Positions 18,446 through 26,926 of a stretch of 37,187 bases of DNA are shown here, one piece after another. Each line of letters opens with the position of its first letter. Position 1 is the first letter of the stretch. Both the position numbers and the translations under genes were made by a program. The notes below the pieces were generated by a model. That model did not search any database, was not told the DNA's origin, and saw only the letters and a list, made by a program, of their open reading frames with translations. The stretch comes from Acidobacteriota bacterium (lineage in GTDB: Bacteria; Acidobacteriota; UBA6911; RPQK01; JAJDTT01). Location: positions 1 to 37,187 of the forward strand of contig JAJDTT010000301.1 of the NCBI GenBank assembly GCA_022827025.1, read 5' to 3'.

Positions 18446-19723
18446 TCACGCCCCGGGATGGGCATGAGTCTCCGCCAGCGCCAGTCGGATCCGCAGGGTG
18501 TTGATCCTTCTCTGGTCGGCGGCGAGAACCTCGACGCGGATGCCGTTGATATCGGTCGTCTCGCCCGGATGCGGAACCCGGCCCATCTGGGAGACGACGA
18601 CGCCGGAAACCGTCGTTAAGTGGGTGACCCCCAAGTTCAGACCCAGAGCCTTCTCCAGGTTCTCGATTTCGGCCGCGCCACGGACGATGTAGCTCCCGTC
18701 CCCCTCGGAAATCAGGTCCACCAACTGCATCTCGTCCTCATCTCGAATCTCGCCCACAATCTCCTCGATCAGGTCCTCGATGCTGACCAGTCCGCTGACC
18801 GCTCCATGCTCGTTGATGACGATGGCAACGTGCTCGGCGCTCCTTTGCATCTCCCGGAAGAGGTCCGCCACCTTCTTGGTCTCGGGAACGAACAGCGGCG
18901 GGGTCATCAGCCGCGTCACGGGTGCATCACCACTTTCCGCATTGAGATAGGAGAGCAGGTTACGCACGTAGACGATGCCCACGATTTCGTCCAGACCCTT
19001 CCGATAGACCGGAATGCGGGAATGCTTCCGGGAGACGATGAGATCCCGCATCTCGGAGACGGTCGTGGTCTGGGGAGTCGCCACGACCTGGGTCCGGGGG
19101 GTCATGATCTCCTTGACCCGCGTGTTCCCGAACTCCAGCGCCGAAAGGATCAGGTCACCCTCCCGGCCCTCGATGATCCCCTCCTCCTCACCGACGTCCA
19201 CGTAGGCTTCAAACTCACCTTCCGTCGTTTCTTCCTCCTGGCCTCCCGGTTCGTCGCCGTTGGCGGATACGCGATCGAAGGGCTTGAGCAGGGACGCCAT
19301 GGGACGACTGATCCAGGCCATGAAGGGGTAACACCGGGACAGCACCGGCACCAGCCGCAGAAGGGCCTGTTCCGGGTACCGGGTCGCCATGATGGGAAGC
19401 ACCAGCAGCACCAGCACAAAGGTCGACGGAAGCACCAGCAGCGCCCACCACGCGCCCTGAATCGGCCACAGCTCAAGGAAGAACCCGGTCGCGAAAACGA
19501 CCAGCGCGATCTGAATGCACAGGAGCACGAGGCGAACCGGAAGCAGGAATCGGCTCCGGTCCGAGGTGATGGTCCCCACGAGACCCGGTGCCTGAGACGA
19601 CCCCCGCATCGAAAGTATCCTGAGAGTCAGGCGGGAGATTCGAATAACGGCAGTCTCAACCACCGAGAGAAAGAGGAGAATCAGAAGAGAGAGCGCCAAC
19701 AACAGGGCGACCGCCCAACTCAA
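18446..19723 (-). CDS. CNNM/CorC-type transporter with CBS pair
   Basis: Inner-membrane protein of the DUF21-CBS-CorC_HlyC architecture (HlyC/CorC, CNNM-like), implicated in Mg2+/Co2+ efflux or homeostasis. The 425-residue product has a DUF21 transmembrane region (about 1-135, VVETAVIRISRLTLRILS), two CBS motifs (VKEIMTPRTQVVATPQTTTV and GAVSGLVSIEDLIEEIVGEI), and a C-terminal CorC/HlyC domain (YIVRGAAEIENLEKALGLNL). The start appears to be TTG 19723, overlapping the ybeY stop by 4 bp (TTGA). Proximity to ybeY is a widespread arrangement. Confidence 0.92.
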   Translation of the reverse strand: MSWAVALLLALSLLILLFLSVVETAVIRISRLTLRILSMRGSSQAPGLVGTITSDRSRFLLPVRLVLLCIQIALVVFATGFFLELWPIQGAWWALLVLPSTFVLVLLVLPIMATRYPEQALLRLVPVLSRCYPFMAWISRPMASLLKPFDRVSANGDEPGGQEEETTEGEFEAYVDVGEEEGIIEGREGDLILSALEFGNTRVKEIMTPRTQVVATPQTTTVSEMRDLIVSRKHSRIPVYRKGLDEIVGIVYVRNLLSYLNAESGDAPVTRLMTPPLFVPETKKVADLFREMQRSAEHVAIVINEHGAVSGLVSIEDLIEEIVGEIRDEDEMQLVDLISEGDGSYIVRGAAEIENLEKALGLNLGVTHLTTVSGVVVSQMGRVPHPGETTDINGIRVEVLAADQRRINTLRIRLALAETHAHPGA

Positions 19724-20133
19724 AGAAGTTGAAACTCCCTTCTCAACTGCACTTCCATTGATTCCATTTCACCCGAGTCGACGTCATGGTCATACCCCAT
19801 GAGATGGAGAAGGCCATGAAGAGCCAACACCTTCAGTTCCGTCTGCAGAACTCCTCGGCGCTGCCGGTCGGCTGTTTCCACTGAAATCAGGATATCACCC
19901 AGGTAGGACTCCTCGCCCATGGGGAATGCGAGCACATCCGTCGGCTCGGGCACTCCCCGGTAGCGGCGGTTGTAGTGCCGGATTCCGCGGTCGCTGACGA
20001 GGACGGTCGAGAATTCCGCCGTGACCCCCAGCCTGTGAGCGAGGCGGACCAGGAACTCCTCGAGACGCCGCGTCTCGACCAGGACCTTTTTCTGCCTATT
20101 GAATACGTGGATGTGGGAGCTGCTCTTCCTCAA
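19720..20133 (-). CDS. ybeY: Endoribonuclease / 16S rRNA maturation factor YbeY
   Basis: Zinc-dependent single-strand endoribonuclease involved in 16S rRNA 3'-end processing and ribosome quality control. The metal site HGLLHLMGYDH (three His) is intact, and the preceding core reads TDVLAFPMGEE with LGDILISVETA. The frame continues upstream into pgpH, so the start was set at TTG 20133. This gives MRKSSSHIHVFNRQKKV, the usual YbeY N-terminus, with 138 residues. This start lies 38 bp inside the 3' end of pgpH in another frame, so translation is probably coupled. No phoH gene is present, although it often neighbours pgpH and ybeY. Confidence 0.93.
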   Translation of the reverse strand: MRKSSSHIHVFNRQKKVLVETRRLEEFLVRLAHRLGVTAEFSTVLVSDRGIRHYNRRYRGVPEPTDVLAFPMGEESYLGDILISVETADRQRRGVLQTELKVLALHGLLHLMGYDHDVDSGEMESMEVQLRREFQLL

Positions 20134-22465
20134 TACGCTTGTTGAACCCGAATCCGGGGTACTCCACGCGATGGTGATACATGCCCCTGAGGACCCGTTC
20201 GAAGGCGCTGCCGATCCGGCCCAGTTCCTTGATGGTGACGTCACAATCGTTGAACTGTCCGTCCTCGACGGTGGCCTGGATCAAACGGTGGATCATGCTC
20301 CGGATCTGTCCCGGCCCCGGATCTTCCAGGGTGCGGGAGGCCGCCTCCACCTGGTCGGCCAACATGAGGATCGCCGCCTCCCGGCTCTGCGGTTTGGGGC
20401 CGGGATAGCGGAACTCGCTCTCGCTGACCTCCATGCCCTTGCCCCGGGCGTCCTCCTTGGCCTTCTCGTAGAAATACTTCATGATCCGGGTCCCATGGTG
20501 CTGCGGAATGAGGTCCCGGACCTTGGGAAGCAGCTTGATCTCGTCGGCGATGGCGAGCCCGTCCTTCACGTGACTGCCCAGGATGAGACTGGACATGCTC
20601 GGAGTCAGGTTGTCGTGCTTGTTGCCGGTGTAGATCTGGTTCTCGACGTAGTATTCCGGCGCCTTGAGCTTGCCGATGTCGTGGTAGTAGGCACCCACTC
20701 GAACCAGGAGATTGCTGGCTCCGATGGCTTCGGCTCCCGCCTCGGCCAGGGTTCCGACGGTGATGCTGTGGTGATACGTTCCCGGAGCTTCCAGGGCCAG
20801 ACGCCGCAGGACGGGGTTGTTCAGATTCGAGAGCTCGAGCAGGCGAACGTCGGTGGTGATCCGGAAGAAGGACTCCAGGATCGGAAGCAGCAGCGAAGCC
20901 AGCATGGCGGCCAGGACTCCACTCACGAGTCCGCTGGCCGAACGCAGGGCAAAGAGCAACCAATCGAACCCCGCCTCCATGGAGAAAAGCTGGTACCCCA
21001 AGGCGGTCGCCACGTTCACCAGGCCGATGATCAGACCGGCCCGGATGACGACCGAACGCTCCCGATACTGGTCCAGGGCATAGATGGCCGCCAGCGAACC
21101 GGCCAGGGTGTAGATGACCATGAGGCCTTCGCCCGTCATGAGTCCGACGAAGACGGCAAAGGTCAGGGCGTAGAAGACGGCCAGTGGGACGTTGGTCAGT
21201 AGAACGGCGATGATGGCGCCGGCCGCCGTGGGCACCACCAGGTAGAAATCCACGGGGTTCTGAAATCTCTCGAATCCGATCCCCTCCACGACGAAGTCCG
21301 CCACTACCACGAAGACCTTGCAGACCACCAGCGTGCTGAGGAGCACCAGCGACAACAGGACGTGGTACCTGGGCGCCTCCGCCTTCCCCTCTCTCGCCAC
21401 GACGGCATAGTGGCCCAGAGCGAACAGGAAGAACCCGACCATGATCAGGACTCCGAAGAACTTGCCCGCAAGCCGGCGCGGCTGCCTTATGCTCTTGAGA
21501 CCGTTGAGCAACAGGATCTCCCGGGCTCCGATCTCGTCACCTCGCCGGACGAGGATACGGCCCTTGCGGACCTGGACCAGGAACTGATCCACTTCTTCGG
21601 ACGCCAACTCCTCCAAGTCCCGGGTGGCCCTCTCGTTGAAGCTGACGTTGGGAACCACCCACGTGTCCAGGAAGCTGATGACCCGCTTCTTGGCCACGCG
21701 GCCCACCGCCGTCAGCTCGTATTCGTTCTGCCGCAGCACGTCCCGGGCCTGCCCCAGGTCCCGAATCGCGATCCAATCGTCCAAAGGTTCCTGCCGGCCG
21801 GTGATGGCATTCTGGAGAATGATTCCCCGGTCCCGATAGCGAAGGAGAATCTGGCGATTGAGAATGACCCCGGGAGATTTCATCGATTCCCGGAGCACGG
21901 CCAGCATCTGGTTCTCCAGTTCGGAAGAGAAGGACTGCGCAAGGCAGATCTCCAGCACCTTTCCCTGGGCAAACCGCGGGAGGGCGTGGCTCAACTCGGA
22001 AAGCAGCTCGGCTTTCGCCCTGCTGGGAAACGACTGACTGTCCCCCAGTTGGTACCGGGTCCGGACTGCCGAGATAATCCGCCGGGCATCGGCAAAGGCG
22101 CTTTTCAACTCCGATTCCAGGCGATGGTTGACGGAGAGGTCCAGATCGAAGACACCGGGGACACCCTGGATGATCTCCCACTTCTTCTCATCGGTCGCCT
22201 CAAGGTCCACCACCTGGTAGTCGCGGGGCGCTTCGATGGTCCGATCGGCAACGTCGCCCTCTTCGTAGTCGGGAATGGATTGAAACTGATAGCCGGCCAG
22301 AACACCGGCGACCACGACCGAGAGGACCAGGCCGGCCGACAACTGCGGTATCGTCAGTTGGCCCAATATGTTCTGGCGCCAATGCTTGAGGCCGAGAAAA
22401 CGCCTCACCAGCAGGTTTCTCCGGCTGGACCCGCCGACCTTCTTCGGACTGTTTCTATATTCCAT
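20096..22465 (-). CDS. pgpH: PgpH-like 7TM-HD phosphohydrolase
   Basis: Multidomain membrane HD hydrolase of the 7TMR-HDED type; characterised Firmicute relatives degrade c-di-AMP. The order is one N-terminal membrane anchor (about 45-60), an extracytoplasmic domain (about 65-315), a seven-helix membrane region (about 325-535), and a cytoplasmic HD domain. The HD domain begins GTYHHSITVGTLAEAGAEAI, with the metal-binding YYHDIGKLKAPEYYVENQ and a later IIPQHHGT-type HH pair (DLIPQHHGTRIMKYF). Length of 789 is typical. ATG 22465 is taken as start; TTG 22495 would add ten residues, and neither has a clear ribosome site. ybeY starts within its 3' end. Substrate specificity is inferred from family only. 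Confidence 0.9.
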   Translation of the reverse strand: MEYRNSPKKVGGSSRRNLLVRRFLGLKHWRQNILGQLTIPQLSAGLVLSVVVAGVLAGYQFQSIPDYEEGDVADRTIEAPRDYQVVDLEATDEKKWEIIQGVPGVFDLDLSVNHRLESELKSAFADARRIISAVRTRYQLGDSQSFPSRAKAELLSELSHALPRFAQGKVLEICLAQSFSSELENQMLAVLRESMKSPGVILNRQILLRYRDRGIILQNAITGRQEPLDDWIAIRDLGQARDVLRQNEYELTAVGRVAKKRVISFLDTWVVPNVSFNERATRDLEELASEEVDQFLVQVRKGRILVRRGDEIGAREILLLNGLKSIRQPRRLAGKFFGVLIMVGFFLFALGHYAVVAREGKAEAPRYHVLLSLVLLSTLVVCKVFVVVADFVVEGIGFERFQNPVDFYLVVPTAAGAIIAVLLTNVPLAVFYALTFAVFVGLMTGEGLMVIYTLAGSLAAIYALDQYRERSVVIRAGLIIGLVNVATALGYQLFSMEAGFDWLLFALRSASGLVSGVLAAMLASLLLPILESFFRITTDVRLLELSNLNNPVLRRLALEAPGTYHHSITVGTLAEAGAEAIGASNLLVRVGAYYHDIGKLKAPEYYVENQIYTGNKHDNLTPSMSSLILGSHVKDGLAIADEIKLLPKVRDLIPQHHGTRIMKYFYEKAKEDARGKGMEVSESEFRYPGPKPQSREAAILMLADQVEAASRTLEDPGPGQIRSMIHRLIQATVEDGQFNDCDVTIKELGRIGSAFERVLRGMYHHRVEYPGFGFNKRIEEEQLPHPRIQ

Positions 22466-22582
22466 GGAAGAGTCCGGAACCGGTTCGGTCCCCAAGCGGA
22501 AGGAAATGGAGTCGACTCACGGCCCCATTTCCCCAAGCCGGCCGATTCATCCGACGATTCTCCTCAAGAGCAGGCCTGTTCA

Positions 22583-22744
22583 ACAGTCCGTGGTGAAAGT
22601 CCCGCGGGCATCAAAACCGGGGTTGCGCCCACCGGCCAAGGCATTTTGAGAGTGTATACCGAGATCATGTGACCAAGGAGCAACGCGTTTCCGCGCCCGA
22701 TGCAGACCCGGTCGAATGCCGTGACGACTTTTGCCGCGGGCTGT
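22583..22744 (+). mobile_element. MITE-like repeat, copy D
   Basis: Full-length copy in the same orientation as copy B. Ends are CAGTCCGTGGTGAAAGTC (22584-22601) and GACTTTTGCCGCGGGCTG (22726-22743), flanked directly by CA on both sides (22581-22582 and 22745-22746). It lies between the start of pgpH and the stop of fabF. The fabF stop codon TGA (22746 to 22744 on the minus strand) uses the element's terminal base as its last nucleotide. Confidence 0.78.
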
Positions 22745-23985
22745 CAAGAATCGTATCGCTTGAACAGCAGGCAGGCATTGGTTCCCCCAAAACCGAAAGA
22801 ATTGGACATAGCATAACGAATATCCGCCTTCCGTGCGTGGTGAGGAACATAATCCAGATCGCAGTCCGGGTCGGGAGTCTCCAGGTTTATGGTGGGAGGA
22901 ATGACCTGGTCGTTCAGGGTCTGCACCGCGACTCCCCCTTCCAATCCGCCGGCCGCGCCCAGCAGATGGCCGGTCATGGATTTGGTGGCGCTGACCGCCA
23001 GCTTGCGGGCATGATCTCCAAAGGCCGTCTTGATCGCCAGAGTCTCGATCCGATCGTTGGGAGGCGTACTGGTTCCGTGGGCATTGATGTAGTCCACCTG
23101 GTCGGGAGAAACCCGGGCATCTTCCAGGGTCTTCCTCATGGCTCGGACGGCGCCCGACCCATCTTCCGGAGGAGCCGTGATGTGATGAGCGTCGCCGCTC
23201 ATGCCGTAGCCCACGATTTCGGCCAGAATTTCGGCTCCCCGCTTGCGGGCCTGTTCCAATTCCTCCAGAACCAGGATTCCCGCCCCTTCGCCCATGACGA
23301 ATCCGTCACGGTTCCGATCAAAGGGACGGCTGGCCTTCTCGGGCGCGTCATTGCGCTTCGAGAGGGCTCTCATGGCTGAGAAACCGCCCATGCCCATGGG
23401 GGTGATTGCGGCCTCGGTGCCTCCGGCAATCATGACGTCGGTTTCGCCGCGCTGGATCATGCGAAAGGAGTCCCCAATCGCGTGGGAGCCGGCCGAACAG
23501 GCGGTGCAAGTGGCGGAATTGGGTCCCATGGCGCCAATCCGAATGGAGACTTGCCCCGCCGCCAGATTCACGATGGTCGAGGGAATGAAGAAGGGGGAGA
23601 TCCGGCGCGGCCCCCGGGCCAGGAAATTGTTGTGCTCGCGTTCGATGATGCCGAAGCCGCCGATCCCCGACCCGATGAAGACCCCCACCCGCTCGCCGTT
23701 TTCCGGCGTGATTTCGAGGCCGGAGGCATCCACGGCATAGTCACTGGCCGAGATGGCGTATTGAATGAAGAGGTCCATCTTCCGGACCTCTTTGGGGATC
23801 AGGTAAAGGAGGGGATCGAAACCCTTGACCTCGGCGGCGATCTTGGTGGGGAATTTGGAGGTGTCGAATCGGGTCACGTATCCGACACCACTCCGTCCCT
23901 GAAGCAGCGCCTTCCAGGTTTCGCGCGTGTCCAGACCGACCGGCGAAACCATGCCCACGCCCGTTACCGCGACCCTTCTCCTCAA
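22744..23985 (-). CDS. fabF: 3-oxoacyl-[acyl-carrier-protein] synthase II
   Basis: Condensing enzyme that elongates acyl-ACP with malonyl-ACP. The 413 residues show the KAS II thiolase fold. The nucleophile Cys163 is in TACSAGSHAIG, at the same number as in E. coli FabF. The two active-site histidines lie in NAHGTSTPPNDRIET and MTGHLLGAAGGLEG, with Lys in ATKSMTGH. TTG 23985 is the start (MRRRVAVTGVGMVSP); GGGAG lies about 10 nt upstream. It follows acpP by 49 bp and ends directly at repeat copy D, so it is the last gene of the fab operon. Confidence 0.97.
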   Translation of the reverse strand: MRRRVAVTGVGMVSPVGLDTRETWKALLQGRSGVGYVTRFDTSKFPTKIAAEVKGFDPLLYLIPKEVRKMDLFIQYAISASDYAVDASGLEITPENGERVGVFIGSGIGGFGIIEREHNNFLARGPRRISPFFIPSTIVNLAAGQVSIRIGAMGPNSATCTACSAGSHAIGDSFRMIQRGETDVMIAGGTEAAITPMGMGGFSAMRALSKRNDAPEKASRPFDRNRDGFVMGEGAGILVLEELEQARKRGAEILAEIVGYGMSGDAHHITAPPEDGSGAVRAMRKTLEDARVSPDQVDYINAHGTSTPPNDRIETLAIKTAFGDHARKLAVSATKSMTGHLLGAAGGLEGGVAVQTLNDQVIPPTINLETPDPDCDLDYVPHHARKADIRYAMSNSFGFGGTNACLLFKRYDS

Positions 23986-24034
23986 GATGCCGTCGCTCCC
24001 GAAGTCCCCGGTGGAATTTCGCGTTAAATTGAAG

Positions 24035-24271
24035 TCACTTCTGCTGAGCGTCGATGTAGTCTATGGCGTCGCGGACGGTTCGGATCCTTTCCGCGTCTTC
24101 GTCGGGTATTTCCAGTTCGAAGTCCTCTTCGAACTTCATGACCAACTCGACCGTGTCCAGCGAGTCGGCGCCCAGATCCTCGATAAAGCGGGCGTCGGCA
24201 CTGACATCCGAATCGCTGACTCCAAGCTGGTCCACAATGATCGATTTCACTTGCTCCTCGACCGATGACAT
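24035..24271 (-). CDS. acpP: Acyl carrier protein
   Basis: Carries growing acyl chains on a 4'-phosphopantetheine arm. The 78-residue acidic protein has the phosphopantetheine attachment site Ser37 in [12 protein letters not shown], followed by the acidic helix [22 protein letters not shown] 24271 is chosen over ATG 24286 because GGAGG lies just upstream and ACPs start at this point. The translation-initiation region is partly duplicated 60 bp upstream (24316-24341). It lies between fabG and fabF, the usual place. Confidence 0.97.
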   Translation of the reverse strand: MSSVEEQVKSIIVDQLGVSDSDVSADARFIEDLGADSLDTVELVMKFEEDFELEIPDEDAERIRTVRDAIDYIDAQQK

Positions 24272-24341
24272 GGCTCCTCCAATCATGTTTCCGATATTGA
24301 TCGATACCCCGTTATCCTCGACCGATGACCTGGTTCCTCCA
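24256..24341 (-). repeat. Direct duplication of the acpP translation start region
   Basis: A 26-nt segment (24256-24281) covering the acpP ribosome-binding site and first codons is repeated at 24316-24341 with two mismatches. In the upstream copy the ATG is replaced by AGG, so it keeps GGAGG but lost the start codon. The offset is exactly 60 bp, which keeps both copies in the same frame. Confidence 0.8.
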
Positions 24342-24407
24342 CCGAGTTTTTAATGGGGCCGGTGGCACCGGGCCCGCACCGCATCAGGCTCGCGAGCGCG
24401 GAGTGAA

Positions 24408-25151
24408 CTACATATACATACCGCCGTTTACGTTTAGCACATGCCCCGTCACATATCCAGCCTCCCTTGAAGCCAGAAACCGCACTCCGTAAGCCACTTC
24501 CCCGACGGTTCCGGGCCGCCGCAGGGGGATGGTGGCTTCCAGTCCGGAGCGGGCTCGAGAAGGCAGACTGCGAGTCATATCGGTGTCGATGAACCCCGGG
24601 GCAACTGCGTTCACGGTGATGTTGCGCGCGGCGACCTCCCTGGCCAGCGCCTTGGTGAAGCCGATGATCCCCGCTTTGCTGGAGACGTAGTTGATCTGTC
24701 CCGGGTTTCCGGTCTGGCCGACCACGGAGGTCAGGTTCACGATTCTGCCGTAACGCTGCCTGACCATGCTCCGAATCACCGCCCGGGTGACCCGGAAGAC
24801 GCCGTCCAGGTTGGTGTTGAGAACCTGGCGCCAATCCTCATCCGTCATCCGGAGCAGAAGCTTGTCCCGGACGATCGCGGCGTTGTTCACCAGAATATCG
24901 ATCCTGCCGAACTCATCCAGTACTTGCTTCACCCCTTCCTGAACGGAAGGGGACGATGAGATATCCATGGCGACACCCAGTGTAGGGTGGCCCGATTCCC
25001 CGACGGTTGCCGCCGCACTCTCGATTTCCGCCTGCGTCCGAGAAACGAGGGCGACACTCGCCCCGTGGTTCGAAAGGTCCTCCGCGACACGGCGGCCGAT
25101 GCCCCGCGAGGCTCCTGTCACCAGTGCGACCTGCCCGGAAAAATCAAACAT
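24408..25151 (-). CDS. fabG: 3-oxoacyl-[acyl-carrier-protein] reductase
   Basis: NADPH-dependent short-chain dehydrogenase that reduces 3-oxoacyl-ACP. The 247 residues contain the nucleotide-binding GASRGIGRRVAEDL, the NNAA motif (ILVNNAAIVRD), the catalytic Ser in IVNLTSVVGQTGNPGQ, and the Tyr-Lys pair in YVSSKAG. The C-terminal GHVLNVNGGMYM end is typical of FabG. Its start overlaps the 3' end of fabD by 8 bp. The 136-bp gap to acpP holds the duplicated acpP leader. Confidence 0.96.
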   Translation of the reverse strand: MFDFSGQVALVTGASRGIGRRVAEDLSNHGASVALVSRTQAEIESAAATVGESGHPTLGVAMDISSSPSVQEGVKQVLDEFGRIDILVNNAAIVRDKLLLRMTDEDWRQVLNTNLDGVFRVTRAVIRSMVRQRYGRIVNLTSVVGQTGNPGQINYVSSKAGIIGFTKALAREVAARNITVNAVAPGFIDTDMTRSLPSRARSGLEATIPLRRPGTVGEVAYGVRFLASREAGYVTGHVLNVNGGMYM

Positions 25152-26058
25152 AGACCTCCACCTCGGCGCGGTTCCCGATCCACATCACCTCGGCATCGGG
25201 CACAGTCTGCCGGATCAGACGGCTCAGCACGCGGCCCGGCCCCACCTCCACGAACGTCCGGGCGCCCATTTTCCAAAGCGCCTCCACCGAGCGGCGCCAT
25301 TGGACGGGGGCGGTCACCTGACGAATCAGGCCTTCCCGGGCCTCGGCGCCAGTGCTGACGGCCCGGCCGTCCACGTTATTGATCAGGGGACAGGCCGGAT
25401 CTGCAAACCGGGTCTCCTCAAGCAACGGCTTCAAGCGCTGGCGGGCCGGCTCCATGAGAGAACAATGAAACGGAGCGCTCACCGGCAACCGAAGCGCCCG
25501 CCGAGCGCCCCGCGACCGAGCCAGCCGGCAGGCGCGGTCCACGGCGGCGCGGTGCCCCGCAATGACGACCTGCTGAGGAGAGTTGAGGTTCGCGGAAGAG
25601 ACCACCTGACCCTCCGCGGCTTCCCGGCAAACTTCCTCCAGCGGAGCGGCATCGAGACCCAGGATCGCAGCCATGCTCCCCTCTCCCACCGGGACCGCCT
25701 CCTGCATGAACCGGCCGCGCCGGCGCACCAGCCGAACGGCATCGGTGAACTCCACGGCCCCGGCCGCAACCAGCGCGGAATACTCTCCCAAACTGTGACC
25801 CGCGACAAAATCGGGCCGGCGTCCCCGCTCGCCCAACGCCCGCAGGAGAGCGACCGACGTGGTCAGAACCGCCGGCTGGGTATTGGCGGTCAGCGCCAGT
25901 TCCTGGCGGCTGCCCCGGTGGCAGATCCCGCTCAGACCGAATCCCAACGCGGCGTCGGCCTGAGCGAAGGCCTCCCGGGCCGCCGGATACGCGTCAGCCA
26001 CGTCCAGGCCCATTCCAGGAGCCTGGGACCCCTGACCCGGAAACACGAAGGCGATCAT
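25144..26058 (-). CDS. fabD: Malonyl-CoA:ACP transacylase
   Basis: Moves malonyl from CoA to ACP to supply extender units. The 304 residues begin IAFVFPGQGSQAPGMG. The nucleophile Ser89 lies in VAGHSLGEYSALVAAG, the catalytic His in PVSAPFHCSLM, and the substrate-binding Arg in RLVRRRGRFMQEA. It starts at ATG 26058, 35 bp after rpmF, and overlaps fabG by 8 bp. The plsX and fabH genes usually found between rpmF and fabD are missing here. Confidence 0.96.
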   Translation of the reverse strand: MIAFVFPGQGSQAPGMGLDVADAYPAAREAFAQADAALGFGLSGICHRGSRQELALTANTQPAVLTTSVALLRALGERGRRPDFVAGHSLGEYSALVAAGAVEFTDAVRLVRRRGRFMQEAVPVGEGSMAAILGLDAAPLEEVCREAAEGQVVSSANLNSPQQVVIAGHRAAVDRACRLARSRGARRALRLPVSAPFHCSLMEPARQRLKPLLEETRFADPACPLINNVDGRAVSTGAEAREGLIRQVTAPVQWRRSVEALWKMGARTFVEVGPGRVLSRLIRQTVPDAEVMWIGNRAEVEVYV

Positions 26059-26093
26059 GGAACGTCAGGACGGCAACGCGGCGCCACGGCCGG

Positions 26094-26276
26094 CTACGCC
26101 TCCCCCGCCTTCATGACCTGCCGTCCCTTGTAATATCCGCACTCGGGACAGACGCGGTGGGGAAGCACGGTGCTGCCGCATTGGCTGCAGGTGGCCAGGC
26201 TCGGGGCCGTCAGGAAATCGTGAGATCTCCTTCGTCCCCTGCGGGCCCTGGAATGTCGTCTCTTGGGATTGGCCAA
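26094..26276 (-). CDS. rpmF: 50S ribosomal protein L32
   Basis: Small zinc-ribbon protein of the large subunit, 60 residues. The N-terminus ANPKRRHSRARRGRRRSHDF is the L32 pattern, and two CxxC pairs (CSQC and CPEC, in the segment ending CPECGYYKGRQVM) form the zinc site. TTG 26276 is used as start because homologues begin with this A-x-PKRR stretch; a GTG at 26309 would add eleven residues without similarity. It lies between yceD and fabD, an association with lipid genes that is widespread in bacteria. Confidence 0.94.
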   Translation of the reverse strand: MANPKRRHSRARRGRRRSHDFLTAPSLATCSQCGSTVLPHRVCPECGYYKGRQVMKAGEA

Positions 26277-26345
26277 AGTCTCGTCCTCTGGCGGGCCCGG
26301 GCACTCCACCCGCGATCGACGCGGCAGAGGTCCCGAACCGGCCGT

Positions 26346-26888
26346 TCACTGTTTGCGGTTCATCTTGAGCTTGAGGTCGGCCAGCATGGCCAGCCTGGGA
26401 TCCAGGGGTCGCCCGGAACAGGAGCAGGACCCTTCGTTCAGATCCTGCCCGCACTGGTCGCACAGGCCCTCGCAGCTCTCCTTGCATACGGGCTTCATGG
26501 GTAGTTCCAGGACGATCTGCTCGCCCACCGAAGCACCCACGTCCAATTGCTCGTTCCGGTAGAAACCCACCGTCAGATCTCCAAACTCGAGCTCGATCTC
26601 CTCCCCTTCCCGGCTGACCTCCGGGACGGGGTGGTACTCCAGGTCGAACTCCTTGTTCAGGGACCAGTCGACGGGCTTGAGGCAGCGGCTGCAGGAGACC
26701 TGCAGATCGGCCTTCACGGCGCCCGCGACCCGAACGGCGTCGCCGGCGACCGCCAGCCTGACTTGGGCCCGGGCCGGGCGGTTCATGTTGCAGACCGATT
26801 GACCCAGCGCCAGATCCCGGTTGGTGATCGCCAAGTCCAGCGAGCGGGGCTCTCCCGTCCTTTTCAGCCGCCCGATGTCCACGACCAT
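26346..26888 (-). CDS. yceD: YceD family protein (DUF177)
   Basis: Member of the DUF177/YceD family usually encoded directly upstream of rpmF; it is linked to 23S rRNA or large-subunit maturation in some organisms. The 180-residue protein has the conserved CSRCLKPVDW pair and a C-terminal metal-ribbon-like cluster (CKESCEGLCDQCGQDLN, then CSCSGRPLDPRLAML) and ends in a basic helix. ATG 26888 is preceded by GAGAAGGA. It is the first gene of the yceD-rpmF-fabD-fabG-acpP-fabF run, with a promoter 39-68 bp upstream. Confidence 0.92.
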   Translation of the reverse strand: MVVDIGRLKRTGEPRSLDLAITNRDLALGQSVCNMNRPARAQVRLAVAGDAVRVAGAVKADLQVSCSRCLKPVDWSLNKEFDLEYHPVPEVSREGEEIELEFGDLTVGFYRNEQLDVGASVGEQIVLELPMKPVCKESCEGLCDQCGQDLNEGSCSCSGRPLDPRLAMLADLKLKMNRKQ

Positions 26889-26926
26889 TCCTTCTCCCCG
26901 GAACGAAGAATCGAATGAAGTATTGG

